DNA from: JALQUL01 sp964556425
GTDB taxonomy: Bacteria; Pseudomonadota; Gammaproteobacteria; Burkholderiales; Burkholderiaceae_C
Length of the DNA: 49,446 bases
Direction: 5' to 3'
Assembly: GCA_964556425.1 (NCBI GenBank)
Contig: CAZKWC010000018.1
Location: forward strand, 1-49,446
Shown piece by piece: positions 8,229 to 16,831 of the stretch (the stretch's first letter is position 1; every line of letters starts with the position of its first letter). The position numbers and the translations under genes are program-made. A model generated the notes under the pieces. That model made no database searches, had not been told where the DNA came from, and saw only the letters and a program-made list of their open reading frames with translations.

Positions 8229-8924
8229 TTAATACGCCACAAATTGGCCAGCCGATAATCGCAAGCGTCTATCACAACGCTCGGCTAAAGCTTCATCATG
8301 GGTCACCACTATAAAGGCCGTGTTTTTTTGCCTAGCCAAGCTCACCATTAAATCAAACACAGTAGCAGCGGTCGTCCTATCAAGGTTTCCGGTTGGTTCG
8401 TCAGCCAAAACACAATCAGGCTGTGTGACCAAGGCCCTAGCAATGGCTACTCTTTGACGCTCACCGCCAGACAATTCTGCCGGCCGATGCAGCAAGCGAT
8501 GTGACAAGCCCACTTGAGCCAATACCTCTTTGGCCCTTTGCTCTGACTCCTGCTTTGAACTACGCCTTACCCACAAAGGCATCTCTACGTTTTCTAGGGC
8601 AGTAAACTCAGCTAATAAATGATGGAATTGATAAACAAAACCCAAGTGTTGATTTCTTAAATCACCTTGCTGTGCTTCAGACAAATCGCTTAAAAGTTGC
8701 CCCTTTACCAGCACCGAGCCGTTACTAGGCCGATCAAGGCCACCCAATAAATGCAAGAGAGTGCTTTTTCCTGAGCCCGATGCTCCCACAATAGCAAGTG
8801 TTTCGCCAGCCTTGACTTGGATATTAATTTGATCGAGCACTAAAACATCAAGTGGACCTTCGGTAAATCGTTTAGTTAAATTTTTGGCCTCAATAACATA
8901 AGGAGTGGAATTGGAATTAGTCAT
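8229..8924 (-). CDS. lolD: Lipoprotein-releasing ABC transporter ATPase LolD
   Basis: Cytoplasmic ATPase of the Lol system, which extracts mature lipoproteins from the inner membrane for transfer to LolA. It has 231 residues from the ATG at 8924, the usual size. Walker A is GASGSGKST (47-55), the signature is LSGGERQR, Walker B is CVLADEPTGNLD, and the H-loop is VVTHDEALA. A longer reading frame starts upstream at 8984, but those 20 residues would lie wholly within lolC coding sequence and match nothing in the family. The chosen ATG overlaps the lolC stop by 8 bases, which suggests translational coupling of permease and ATPase. Confidence 0.94.
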   Translation of the reverse strand: MTNSNSTPYVIEAKNLTKRFTEGPLDVLVLDQINIQVKAGETLAIVGASGSGKSTLLHLLGGLDRPSNGSVLVKGQLLSDLSEAQQGDLRNQHLGFVYQFHHLLAEFTALENVEMPLWVRRSSKQESEQRAKEVLAQVGLSHRLLHRPAELSGGERQRVAIARALVTQPDCVLADEPTGNLDRTTAATVFDLMVSLARQKNTAFIVVTHDEALAERCDRRLRLSAGQFVAY

Positions 8925-10182
8925 AACGCAAAGCATGGGCTGGGTTGAGTCGGCTAGCTCTCCAGCTAGGATAGAGGGTGGCAATAAATGCCAATACCAA
9001 TGAAATAATCACAACCGGAAAGATATCGGCAAATTGTGGATCACTTGGCATACGGCTCAGTAAGTAGATATCCCTTGGTAGAAAGCTCACTTGGAATAAG
9101 CCTTCAATAATGGAGACCAAAGTGCCCACATTAAAGGCCACTAACAAGCCTAATAACAGGCCAATGGCAGTCCCTACAACGCCAATCACAGCGCCTTGCA
9201 CCACAAAAATTGCCATAATGCTTTTAGGGCTAGAGCCTAATGTTCTAAGAATGGCAATATCAGAAGTTTTATCAGTAACTGTCATGACTAAAGTGCTCAC
9301 TAAATTAAAAGCAGCAACTGCCACTATTAAAGTCAGAATAATAGACATCATGCGTTTTTCAACTTGTACAGCTGCAAACCAAGATTTGTTTTGCCGAGTC
9401 CAATCTCGTGCCACCAATCCACCGCTTAAACTGGCTTCCAAAACTGGTGCAAAATCTCTAGCGAGGTGTAAGTTATTGAGTTTGACCCTAATGCCAGTTG
9501 GCCCGTCCACACGATAAAGTTTTTGCGCATCTTCTAAATGAATCATCGCTAAACTTGAATCAAACTCATAATGACCCGAATCAAAAACTCCAACTACGGT
9601 TAACTGCTTCATTCGAGGCAAGGTTCCTGCGGGTGTGAGTTGGCCACCAGGCAACATTAAAGTGACCTTGTCATTGAGTTGTACACCCAACTGATTGGCT
9701 AGGGCATAACCCAGCACAATAGAAAATTCGTTGGGTTTTAAAAGCTTTAAAACACTGTCTTGTACTTTTTGTTGCTGCACACCCAAGTCAGACACAGTAG
9801 GCTCAAGCAGAGGGTCTATACCTCTGACCATGACACCACGCATTTCCTCTCCTCTGGCCATGAGTGCTTGAGCGGCAATAAATGGAGCTACTCCTTTTAC
9901 CTCTGGATGGGAGCTAATTTCTTTCATCGTTAGCGCAGGATTTTGAATACCAGACGCATCTGGCGTCATGACTTCGATATGAGCCACTACTCCTAGCATT
10001 CGATCACGCACTTCTTTTTGAAAACCGTTCATTACCGATAAAACAATGATGAGTGCGGCCACACCTAAAGAAATGCCCAGCATAGAAACCATGGAAATAA
10101 ATGATATGAATCCATTTCGGCGACTACGTTTACTCGCTCGCGTATAGCGCCAACCGACTATCAACTCAAAGGGTAGTTGCAT
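8917..10182 (-). CDS. lolC: Lipoprotein-releasing ABC transporter permease LolC/LolE
   Basis: Inner-membrane permease of 421 residues with one N-terminal transmembrane helix (about 26-48), a large periplasmic domain and three C-terminal helices (about 280-405), the MacB/FtsX-like topology of LolC and LolE. The N-terminus contains GWRYTRASKRSRRNGFISFISMVSMLGI, a clear Lol permease hallmark, and the C-terminus ends PAHALRYD. Only one permease gene is present beside lolD, so the complex may be a homodimer of this LolC/E-type subunit unless a second gene lies elsewhere. First gene of the lolC-lolD-tatD-speE-like run. Confidence 0.92.
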   Translation of the reverse strand: MQLPFELIVGWRYTRASKRSRRNGFISFISMVSMLGISLGVAALIIVLSVMNGFQKEVRDRMLGVVAHIEVMTPDASGIQNPALTMKEISSHPEVKGVAPFIAAQALMARGEEMRGVMVRGIDPLLEPTVSDLGVQQQKVQDSVLKLLKPNEFSIVLGYALANQLGVQLNDKVTLMLPGGQLTPAGTLPRMKQLTVVGVFDSGHYEFDSSLAMIHLEDAQKLYRVDGPTGIRVKLNNLHLARDFAPVLEASLSGGLVARDWTRQNKSWFAAVQVEKRMMSIILTLIVAVAAFNLVSTLVMTVTDKTSDIAILRTLGSSPKSIMAIFVVQGAVIGVVGTAIGLLLGLLVAFNVGTLVSIIEGLFQVSFLPRDIYLLSRMPSDPQFADIFPVVIISLVLAFIATLYPSWRASRLNPAHALRYD

Positions 10183-10260
10183 AAAAATAAAATCTCAAAA
10201 AATAAACTAAACAAAATAAGCTGCGGATGTTGGATGCTACTTATTTGTAATGTTGAATGG

Positions 10261-10713
10261 CTAGTGTGCAGCGCCCAAAATAGCTCTTCTAATAGCTAGC
10301 CACTGGGTTGGTTCTTGAATGTATTCGATTATGACCCAATATTTTTTATGCTTGGCTATTTTTATTTGTAATACCATTTTGCTGCGTAAATCCCAAATAC
10401 AAGTGACAACAATTGGCTCAAGCACTGGTGGGTGGTTTTGACCTTTTTCATCAGACCTCAATTGCCATTTTTGCCCTGTAAAAAGTATGTGTCCTGTCAA
10501 ATAATGAGTTAAATAATCAATTATTGCATAACAAGACAATACCCAAGCAGCAATCAAAATAAAGACTTTTTCAAGTTGTAAACTTGGATTGGCTTTTTGC
10601 TGCAACACAAAAATAATGACCAATACCAAACTACTGAATAAAAACAGTAAAACTAGCCACTTTAGAAACTTTGGAAGGCCTATCGAATAATAAGATGCAG
10701 GAGCTGATTTCAT
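10261..10713 (-). CDS. Small two-helix membrane protein, possibly YgfX/CptA-like
   Basis: Protein of about 150 residues. Two hydrophobic segments (about 17-37 and 50-73) precede a soluble C-terminal half with a TGQKWQL stretch and a terminal AIRRAILG. This arrangement, together with its position after fabF, resembles the YgfX family fold; I infer this from layout and cannot confirm homology. I chose ATG 10713 because AAGG lies six bases upstream; an upstream in-frame start at 10776 has no such site. A terminator separates it from fabF, so it has its own promoter. The rpoE-rseA genes that I would expect next in many Burkholderiales are absent. Confidence 0.55.
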   Translation of the reverse strand: MKSAPASYYSIGLPKFLKWLVLLFLFSSLVLVIIFVLQQKANPSLQLEKVFILIAAWVLSCYAIIDYLTHYLTGHILFTGQKWQLRSDEKGQNHPPVLEPIVVTCIWDLRSKMVLQIKIAKHKKYWVIIEYIQEPTQWLAIRRAILGAAH

Positions 10714-10825
10714 TTTTCTACCTTTTAAAGTAACTTTAATCAATTGATTAACAAAAAGAAGCTCGATTAATAACAACCACTGTTTTATATAAAATCAATG
10801 ACTAATAATTGACTCAATTTTGTGC

Positions 10826-10865
10826 AAAAAAAAAGCAAGTCCGCTTCTGAAGCAGACTTGCTTTT
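10826..10865 (-). terminator. Intrinsic terminator of fabF
   Basis: AAAAGCAAGTC (10831-10841) pairs with GACTTGCTTTT (10855-10865), with a further GCTTC/GAAGC stem inside. On the minus strand a nine-T run follows. It begins 21 bp after the fabF stop and closes the fab cluster. Confidence 0.9.
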
Positions 10866-10886
10866 GAGTGAGTTTATATTTAAAGT

Positions 10887-12137
10887 TTATCCGTTAAACT
10901 TTTTAAATACTAAAGTACCATTGGTACCACCAAAACCAAAGTTGTTTTTCATTGCAACCTCAATTTTAAGATCTCGGGCAGTATTTGCACAATAGTCCAA
11001 ATCACATTCTGGGTCTTGATTATCAAGATTAATGGTGGGTGGGCTTTTTTGATGATGTAAAGCCAACACAGTAAACACACTTTCGATACCACCAGCAGCC
11101 CCTAAGGTATGGCCAGTCATTGATTTAGTAGAATTAACCACTGTCTTTTTGGCGGCATCACCCATGGCGGCTTTAATCGCATTGGTTTCGTTAAGGTCAC
11201 CTAATGGCGTTGAAGTGCCGTGAGCATTCACATAATTGATTTGATCGGCATTAACACCTGCATTAGCCATTGCCATTTGCATAGAACGGCGTGGCCCATC
11301 TACGCTAGGAGCGGTCATATGATAGGCGTCTCCGGTCATGGCAAAACCAGCAATTTCAGCATAGATTTTTGCGCCACGAGCTAATGCGTGATCAAGAGAC
11401 TCTATTACCATAACACCAGCACCTTCGCCGAGTACAAAACCATCACGGTCTTTGTCCCATGGCCTAGAAGCTGCTTGTGGGTTATCATTGCGGGTACTCA
11501 GTGCACGGGCCGCTGCAAAACCACCAATTCCTAGTGGTGATACGGTTGATTCTGCGCCACCAGCGACCATCACATCGCAATCACCCCATTCAATCATACG
11601 AGCAGCCATACCTATTGAGTGCAAACCTGTTGTACAGGCAGTAACGACTGAATAGTTAGGACCTTTAAAGCCCAATTTAATAGAGATTTGTCCTGCAATC
11701 ATATTAATAATGGTGGCAGGCACAAAAAATGGAGAAATTCTGCGTGCGCCTTTGGCTAGAAATTCAGAATGAGTTTGCTCGATTAAAGGCAAACCTCCCA
11801 TACCAGAGCTCACATTACAGCCAATGCGTAATGCTTGTTCTTCGGTGAGGTCATCACCGATAGGTAATCCGGAATCTTTGACGGCCTGCATAGCAGCAGC
11901 CAAACCAAAGTGAATGAAGCGATCCATGTGGCGGGCTTCTTTATCGGTGATGTAATCTTGGATATTAAAACCGCGTACTTCACCTGCGAATCTACAGGCT
12001 AAAGTACTCGCGTCAAAAGAAGTGATATGGTCAATACCAGATTGACCAGCAAGAAGATTATTCCAAGAATCTTGGACGTTGTTACCAACTGGGCTAATAC
12101 AGCCTAGTCCGGTCACGACTACACGACGACGGGTCAT
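10887..12137 (-). CDS. fabF: 3-oxoacyl-ACP synthase II (FabF)
   Basis: Condensing enzyme of type II fatty-acid elongation: it joins malonyl-ACP to acyl-ACP with loss of CO2. It has 416 residues, the usual length. The catalytic triad is visible as C168 in TACTTG, H306 in NAHGTSTPLGD and H343 in TGHTLGAAGG. The ATG at 12137 gives the typical MTRRRVVVTGLGCISPVGN opening. It lies 144 bp after acpP with a hairpin in between (12246-12267) and is closed by a strong terminator. Confidence 0.97.
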   Translation of the reverse strand: MTRRRVVVTGLGCISPVGNNVQDSWNNLLAGQSGIDHITSFDASTLACRFAGEVRGFNIQDYITDKEARHMDRFIHFGLAAAMQAVKDSGLPIGDDLTEEQALRIGCNVSSGMGGLPLIEQTHSEFLAKGARRISPFFVPATIINMIAGQISIKLGFKGPNYSVVTACTTGLHSIGMAARMIEWGDCDVMVAGGAESTVSPLGIGGFAAARALSTRNDNPQAASRPWDKDRDGFVLGEGAGVMVIESLDHALARGAKIYAEIAGFAMTGDAYHMTAPSVDGPRRSMQMAMANAGVNADQINYVNAHGTSTPLGDLNETNAIKAAMGDAAKKTVVNSTKSMTGHTLGAAGGIESVFTVLALHHQKSPPTINLDNQDPECDLDYCANTARDLKIEVAMKNNFGFGGTNGTLVFKKFNG

Positions 12138-12245
12138 ATTGATGAGCGGGTGAGGTAGTGGTGGGACGATAACTTCATTCGAATGAAATTATCAAGAAGG
12201 AGTGGGAACGAATGAGTTCCCAAATAAATAGCTGCAAAAGGAATA

Positions 12246-12267
12246 CCACCACCCAAAAGGGTAGTGG
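12246..12267 (-). terminator. Hairpin between acpP and fabF, possible partial terminator
   Basis: In the minus-strand RNA, CCACUACCC and GGGUGGUGG form a nine-pair stem (one U-G) around a UUUU loop, starting 14 bases after the acpP stop. The following sequence has only a short interrupted T-run, so termination would be partial. It could raise acpP transcript relative to fabF or protect the acpP 3' end. Confidence 0.55.
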
Positions 12268-12281
12268 ATATATCCTCAAGC

Positions 12282-12521
12282 TTACGCTTTTGAATGACCA
12301 GTTGCGTAGTCAATTGCGCTTTGAACTGTAGTAATTTTCTCAGCGTCTTCATCCGGAATTTCAATTCCGAACTCATCTTCCAAGGCCATAACTAATTCAA
12401 CATTGTCCAAGGAGTCAGCACCTAAATCAGCCACGAATGACTTTTCAGGAGTTACATTGGCCACATCATGTCCAAGTTGCTCGGCAATGATTTTCTTAAC
12501 ACGTGCTTCGATATCGCTCAT
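12282..12521 (-). CDS. acpP: Acyl carrier protein AcpP
   Basis: Acidic carrier of 79 residues that holds growing acyl chains on a phosphopantetheine arm. The attachment serine is S37 in the GADSLDNVE motif. The ATG at 12521 has GAGGG five bases upstream, a strong site that fits a very abundant protein. It sits between fabG and fabF as in most Gram-negative fab clusters, but with a 290-bp gap upstream that may hold its own promoter. Confidence 0.97.
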   Translation of the reverse strand: MSDIEARVKKIIAEQLGHDVANVTPEKSFVADLGADSLDNVELVMALEDEFGIEIPDEDAEKITTVQSAIDYATGHSKA

Positions 12522-12811
12522 TTATTCCCTCTGAGGGTTGTGAAAAAGAACTGCTATTCTAACCGCCTATAAGACGTTTTACAGAAATTTGCAGGTTAAC
12601 AGGTATTAACCCTAGGAAGAAATTCTATATAGCTCAAAATGGTGATAAAAATTACCTATAACTAGTTGCAAAAGGCTTGTTTTTTATCAAGAAACCTTGA
12701 TAAACACGTAACAAAGCTGATAATGCAGATCAAGTTATACGATATTTACATTGTCTGAGGTATATAGAGTTTCCTTAAAGGGCTTGTTTGTATTATATGG
12801 TAATTATTAAA
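12522..12811 (-). promoter_or_regulatory. Long acpP upstream region with a perfect dyad
   Basis: This 290-bp AT-rich gap between fabG and acpP has no gene. TTTATCAAG (12683-12691) and CTTGATAAA (12696-12704) form a perfect 9-bp dyad around AAAC, without a T-run on the minus strand, so it looks more like an operator or leader hairpin than a terminator. Weak promoter-like pairs exist, for example TTGCAA and TTATCA 17 bases apart on the minus strand just downstream of the dyad. A separate acpP promoter is an inference. Confidence 0.4.
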
Positions 12812-13564
12812 TTAGCCCATATACATGCCACCATTGACATGAAGTTCTTGTCCGGTGATGTAGGAAGCTTGCTCAGAGGCCAAATAACCAACTGCATGAG
12901 CAATATCTTGTGGTTTTCCAAGACGCCCTAAAGGAATTTGAGACATTAAGTTTTGTTGCTGGTCAGCTGATAAACCAGACGTCATATCAGTGTCGATAAA
13001 GCCTGGCGCAACACAATTCACAGTAATACCCCTACTACCCAACTCACGAGCCAAAGATCGTGTCATTCCAGCAACACCCGCTTTTGCAGCTGCATAATTG
13101 GCCTGCCCTGGATTACCGGAAGCCCCTACAACAGAGGTTATGCTAATAATACGGCCAAAACGTTGCTTCATCATGGGTTTGATGGCCGCGCGAGCTAAAC
13201 GAAATACTGAGCGTAAATTGGTATCAATAACGGCATCCCAGTCGTCGTCTTTTAGGCGCATAGCCAAGGTATCACGAGTAATACCTGCATTATTCACTAA
13301 AACATGTAAACCACCCATCGTTTTTACAATTTCATCAAATAAACCATCAACTGCGGGAGCGTCTGTTACGTTTAAAGTTTTACCCATACATCCAGGAAAG
13401 GCAGCGAGAGCATCGTTAATTTTGCTAGCACCTTCGGGAGTAGTAGCTGTACCTATTACTCGAAAGCCTTTTTGCGCAAGCTCCAAGGCAATAGCAGCAC
13501 CAATGCCACGGGTTGCTCCTGTTACCAATGCAATTTGTTGGGTGGTAGATGTTTCTGTTGTCAT
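12812..13564 (-). CDS. fabG: 3-oxoacyl-ACP reductase FabG
   Basis: NADPH-dependent short-chain dehydrogenase of 250 residues catalysing the first reduction of each fatty-acid elongation cycle. The nucleotide loop is GATRGIG (16-22), NNAG is at about 91-94, and the catalytic residues are S144, Y157 and K161. The C-terminus ends in the usual GQELHVNGGMYM. The ATG at 13564 is 5 bp after the fabD stop, so the two are co-transcribed. Confidence 0.97.
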   Translation of the reverse strand: MTTETSTTQQIALVTGATRGIGAAIALELAQKGFRVIGTATTPEGASKINDALAAFPGCMGKTLNVTDAPAVDGLFDEIVKTMGGLHVLVNNAGITRDTLAMRLKDDDWDAVIDTNLRSVFRLARAAIKPMMKQRFGRIISITSVVGASGNPGQANYAAAKAGVAGMTRSLARELGSRGITVNCVAPGFIDTDMTSGLSADQQQNLMSQIPLGRLGKPQDIAHAVGYLASEQASYITGQELHVNGGMYMG

Positions 13565-13569
13565 ATTAA

Positions 13570-14529
13570 TTATCCCAGTATATTTGTTTTTACTTCTTGC
13601 AAACTAGTCGGATCAAATAAAGCATGACCGTTAAGATCTGGACTGATCCTTTTAACCATGCCTGCAAGTACCTTACCTGGACCGCACTCGACAATGTGGG
13701 TCATATTGAGACTTGCCATTTTTTGAATGGTTTCGACCCAGCGCACAGGTCCAAAAGCTTGGCGATACAAAGCATCACGAATGGCATCAGGCTGGGACTC
13801 AATTTTCACATCAATATTGTTTATTAATGCGATGGTAGGGGTTGCAATGTTGGTGTCGTGCAATTTTTCTTTGAGTTTTTCAGCCGCAGGTTTCATAAGT
13901 GAGCAATGAAAAGGGGCTGAAACTGGTAGAGGCAAGGCACGTTTTGCACCAGCTGCTTTAAGCGCCTCGCTGGCTTTTTCAACAGCCAATTTGCTACCTG
14001 CTATAACGGTTTGCATAGGGTCATTAAAGTTGACTGCTTCGACTAACTCTTGACTTGGGTTACCCATACTTTGGGTGATTTCTTGACAAATTGCCACTAC
14101 TTTTTGAGCTTCCATGCCTAAGATAGCTGCCATTGCACCAGTTCCAACAGGAACCGCCTCTTGCATAGCTTGCGCTCGAAGTCGCACCAAGGGTACTGCT
14201 TGGGCAAGCGTTAAAGCATTACTAGCCACTAATGCAGAATATTCCCCTAAAGAATGACCAGCAACATAACTAGGCGATTGACCGACTTCTGACATCCAAA
14301 CTCGGTAAGCTGCAATTGCAGCTACCAGCATGACCGGCTGAGTGTTGGTGGTTAAACCTAAAGCCTCTTTAGGTCCTTCAGCAATTAATAATCCAAGGTC
14401 TTCACCTAAAGCATCAGAAGCCTCATGTAATGTAGATTTGACTTCAGGATGATCACCCCAAGCGTTTAACATACCCACTGACTGGGAGCCTTGTCCTGGA
14501 AATACAAAGGCAAATGGTGATTTATTCAT
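13570..14529 (-). CDS. fabD: Malonyl-CoA:ACP transacylase FabD
   Basis: Transfers malonyl from CoA to ACP to supply the elongation cycle. It has 319 residues from ATG 14529, which gives the family opening MNKSPFAFVFPGQGSQ and has GGAG five bases upstream; an in-frame TTG at 14547 is less likely. The active-site serine is S93 in GHSLGEYS, and the catalytic histidine is in VSAPFHCSLM (about residue 202). It follows fabH by 107 bp and is directly followed by fabG. Confidence 0.95.
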   Translation of the reverse strand: MNKSPFAFVFPGQGSQSVGMLNAWGDHPEVKSTLHEASDALGEDLGLLIAEGPKEALGLTTNTQPVMLVAAIAAYRVWMSEVGQSPSYVAGHSLGEYSALVASNALTLAQAVPLVRLRAQAMQEAVPVGTGAMAAILGMEAQKVVAICQEITQSMGNPSQELVEAVNFNDPMQTVIAGSKLAVEKASEALKAAGAKRALPLPVSAPFHCSLMKPAAEKLKEKLHDTNIATPTIALINNIDVKIESQPDAIRDALYRQAFGPVRWVETIQKMASLNMTHIVECGPGKVLAGMVKRISPDLNGHALFDPTSLQEVKTNILG

Positions 14530-14636
14530 AAAAACTCCATCTTTCAAAATAAAACAAAATTAATTCATCTGAACTTAAAGTGTTAGCTTTTCAATTGATA
14601 GTAGCAAACATACTTACATTCAGAGAAAGGTGATTT

Positions 14637-15614
14637 TTACAAATCAAGTAAAACAGCACCCCATGTAAAACCACCGCCAACACCCTCCAATAAAAGTGTT
14701 TCGCCTTTTTTGATCTGACCTGAGCGCATTGCATGATCGAAGGCTAGTGGAATAGAGGCGGCTGAAGTATTACCGTGGTCATGTACAGTTACTACTACCT
14801 TATCCATTGGTAGCGCTAACTTTTTAGCTGTACTTTGCATAATACGAATATTGGCTTGATGCGGTATTAGCCAATCAATATCTTGTTTGCTACGCCCAGC
14901 TTTTTCAAGCACAGAGAGAGCCGCTTTTTCGAGTAAACCAACTGCCAACTTAAAAACAGCTTGCCCATCCATGGTCAGCAAAGGGCTACCACTGATATGT
15001 CCGTTCACTACAGTACCAGGCACACACAATACATCAACATGCTTACCATCGGCATGCAGACTACTAGATAAAATGCCAGGTGTATCACTAGCTTGAAGCA
15101 CTACTGCGCCAGCGCCATCACCAAACAAGACACAGGTAGTTCTGTCTTTAAAATTAAGTAATCTAGAAAAAACTTCCGCACCAATCACCAAGGCATTTTT
15201 TGCACTTCCTGCTCTTATCATGGCATCGGCCACTGATAAAGCATAAATAAAACCACTACAAACGGCCTGAACATCGAAGGCTGGGCAACCGTTAGCACCT
15301 ATTTTATTTTGCACAATACAGGCAGTTGATGGAAAAATCATGTCAGGTGTCGAAGTAGCAACAATGATTAAATCAAGGTCTTTAGCATCAATACCTGCCA
15401 TTTGAAGTGCATTACGCGCAGCAATAGCAGCTAAATCGCTGGTTTTAGTTTGCTCATCCACAAAATGACGTGCATGAATGCCAGTACGCTCGACTATCCA
15501 GTCGTTAGAGGACTCTATGCCATCTTGAGCCAGTTGCGCAACAAGTTCGTCATTGCTTACACGATGAGGGGGTAAATAGCTACCCGTGCCAATAATTCGA
15601 GAAAAAGAAGTCAT
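14637..15614 (-). CDS. fabH: 3-oxoacyl-ACP synthase III FabH
   Basis: Starts fatty-acid synthesis by condensing acetyl-CoA with malonyl-ACP. It has 325 residues from ATG 15614, giving MTSFSRIIGTGSYLPPHRVS, which matches the family start; an upstream ATG at 15635 would overlap plsX and has no ribosome-binding site. The catalytic cysteine is C119 in AVCSGF, with histidine in IPHQANIRI (about residue 250) and asparagine in HGNTSAASIP (about 280). It begins 7 bp after the plsX stop, so plsX and fabH are one unit. Confidence 0.95.
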   Translation of the reverse strand: MTSFSRIIGTGSYLPPHRVSNDELVAQLAQDGIESSNDWIVERTGIHARHFVDEQTKTSDLAAIAARNALQMAGIDAKDLDLIIVATSTPDMIFPSTACIVQNKIGANGCPAFDVQAVCSGFIYALSVADAMIRAGSAKNALVIGAEVFSRLLNFKDRTTCVLFGDGAGAVVLQASDTPGILSSSLHADGKHVDVLCVPGTVVNGHISGSPLLTMDGQAVFKLAVGLLEKAALSVLEKAGRSKQDIDWLIPHQANIRIMQSTAKKLALPMDKVVVTVHDHGNTSAASIPLAFDHAMRSGQIKKGETLLLEGVGGGFTWGAVLLDL

Positions 15615-15621
15615 GTGCCGC

Positions 15622-16653
15622 CTAGGCCACTCCATTTAAGTTTGCCTGTGCTAACAAAGGTGCAGCATGGGCTATTCTTTCTTGAAGGCGGGCCAATAAA
15701 TTATGTTGTGCTGCATCATAAGCCCGATTTAATGCTTGCTCGAAAGCAAAAGCATCTGCAGAGCCATGGCTTTTAAAAACCAAACCCCGTAAACCAAGCA
15801 ATGGTGCTCCGTTATAACGCCCTTTATCAAAACGCTTTTTTAAGGCCTTTAATACAGGATAAGAAATAATAGCTGCCATTTTAGTAAAAATATTGCGACT
15901 AAACTCAATTTTTATGGAGTCAACAATTAACTTTGCAGCCCCTTCAATTGATTTAAGCGATACATTCCCTACGAAACCGTCACATACTACAATGTCAACA
16001 GTTCCTTTCATGATGTCATCGCCCTCTACGTTGCCGTAAAAGTTTAAATCACCGGCCAATGATGCTGACCTTAAAAGCTCACCCGCCTTTTTAATCATGT
16101 CACTGCCCTTAATCACTTCTTCGCCTACATTTAACAATCCAACCTTAGGCTGGTCATTGCCGGTTAAGACCTGCACCAAGGCAGTTCCCATAACTGCAAA
16201 CTGTAAAATATGACTGGCTTGACTATCAACATTGGCCCCTAAATCAAGCATAGCAGTTGCAGAACCCTTGGCATTAGGAATATAGGCCATGATGGCGGGC
16301 CTATCGATGCCGTCAAGGGTTTTGAGTAAATAACGCCCGATTGCCATTAAAGCACCCGTATTACCAGCCGAAACTGTGGCTTGAGCAGTACCTAATTTAA
16401 TTTGCTCAATGGCAATTCGCATAGAAGAATTTTTCTTCTTCCGTAAAGCAATTTCTAGTGGGTCATCCATTTCAACGACTTCAGTGGCCCCAATAATAGT
16501 CGCTCTAGGATGATTAAAGTTTTTTAAAGCATCGGGACGCCCTACCAACAACAAAGAGGCATCTGAATGTTGGTTTAAAAAATTGAGACAAGCAGGTAAC
16601 GTAACGTCCACACCGACGTCTCCACCCATGCAATCGACGGCTAGTGTAATCAT
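15622..16653 (-). CDS. plsX: Phosphate acyltransferase PlsX
   Basis: Converts acyl-ACP to acyl-phosphate for phospholipid synthesis. It has 343 residues, the usual size. Typical stretches are AVDCMGGDVGVDVTLPACL at the N-terminus, VSAGNTGALMA (about 114-124) and the VCDGFVGNVSLKSIEGAA region (about 222-239). The ATG is at 16653. Unlike the common rpmF-plsX cotranscript, a strong terminator (16832-16870) lies between rpmF and this gene, so a plsX promoter is expected in 16654-16830, where a long dyad is also found. Confidence 0.95.
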   Translation of the reverse strand: MITLAVDCMGGDVGVDVTLPACLNFLNQHSDASLLLVGRPDALKNFNHPRATIIGATEVVEMDDPLEIALRKKKNSSMRIAIEQIKLGTAQATVSAGNTGALMAIGRYLLKTLDGIDRPAIMAYIPNAKGSATAMLDLGANVDSQASHILQFAVMGTALVQVLTGNDQPKVGLLNVGEEVIKGSDMIKKAGELLRSASLAGDLNFYGNVEGDDIMKGTVDIVVCDGFVGNVSLKSIEGAAKLIVDSIKIEFSRNIFTKMAAIISYPVLKALKKRFDKGRYNGAPLLGLRGLVFKSHGSADAFAFEQALNRAYDAAQHNLLARLQERIAHAAPLLAQANLNGVA

Positions 16654-16762
16654 CCTAATTTCAAATCCATTTTATTAACAAAGAAAATCATCATTTTTTA
16701 CTTATTAAAGCACAGTTAGCACTTCGACTTCAATGACTACTTCAAGGCTTACTTTGAAAAAA

Positions 16763-16791
16763 TTGCATCATTTCAATACAAATGAATGCAA
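16763..16791. promoter_or_regulatory. Imperfect long dyad upstream of plsX
   Basis: TTGCATCATTT (16763-16773) and AAATGAATGCAA (16780-16791) are inverted repeats with one extra base in the right arm and six bases between. It lies 110 bp upstream of the plsX ATG, in the only region available for a plsX promoter. Downstream on the minus strand there is a weak promoter-like pair (TTGAAG, 18 bases, TTTAAT). A lipid-responsive operator is an inference. Confidence 0.4.
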
Positions 16792-16831
16792 AATATAGTT
16801 AAATATAAGCAAATAAAAACAAATACTAGAC

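Noticed and set aside
8925..8984. N-terminal extension of LolD by 20 residues
   Set aside because: The extension lies fully within lolC coding sequence and does not resemble LolD; ATG 8924 is the family-typical start.
12134..12376. 80-residue open frame on the minus strand over acpP's 3' end
   Set aside because: It overlaps acpP in another frame, has no family features, and acpP is certain.
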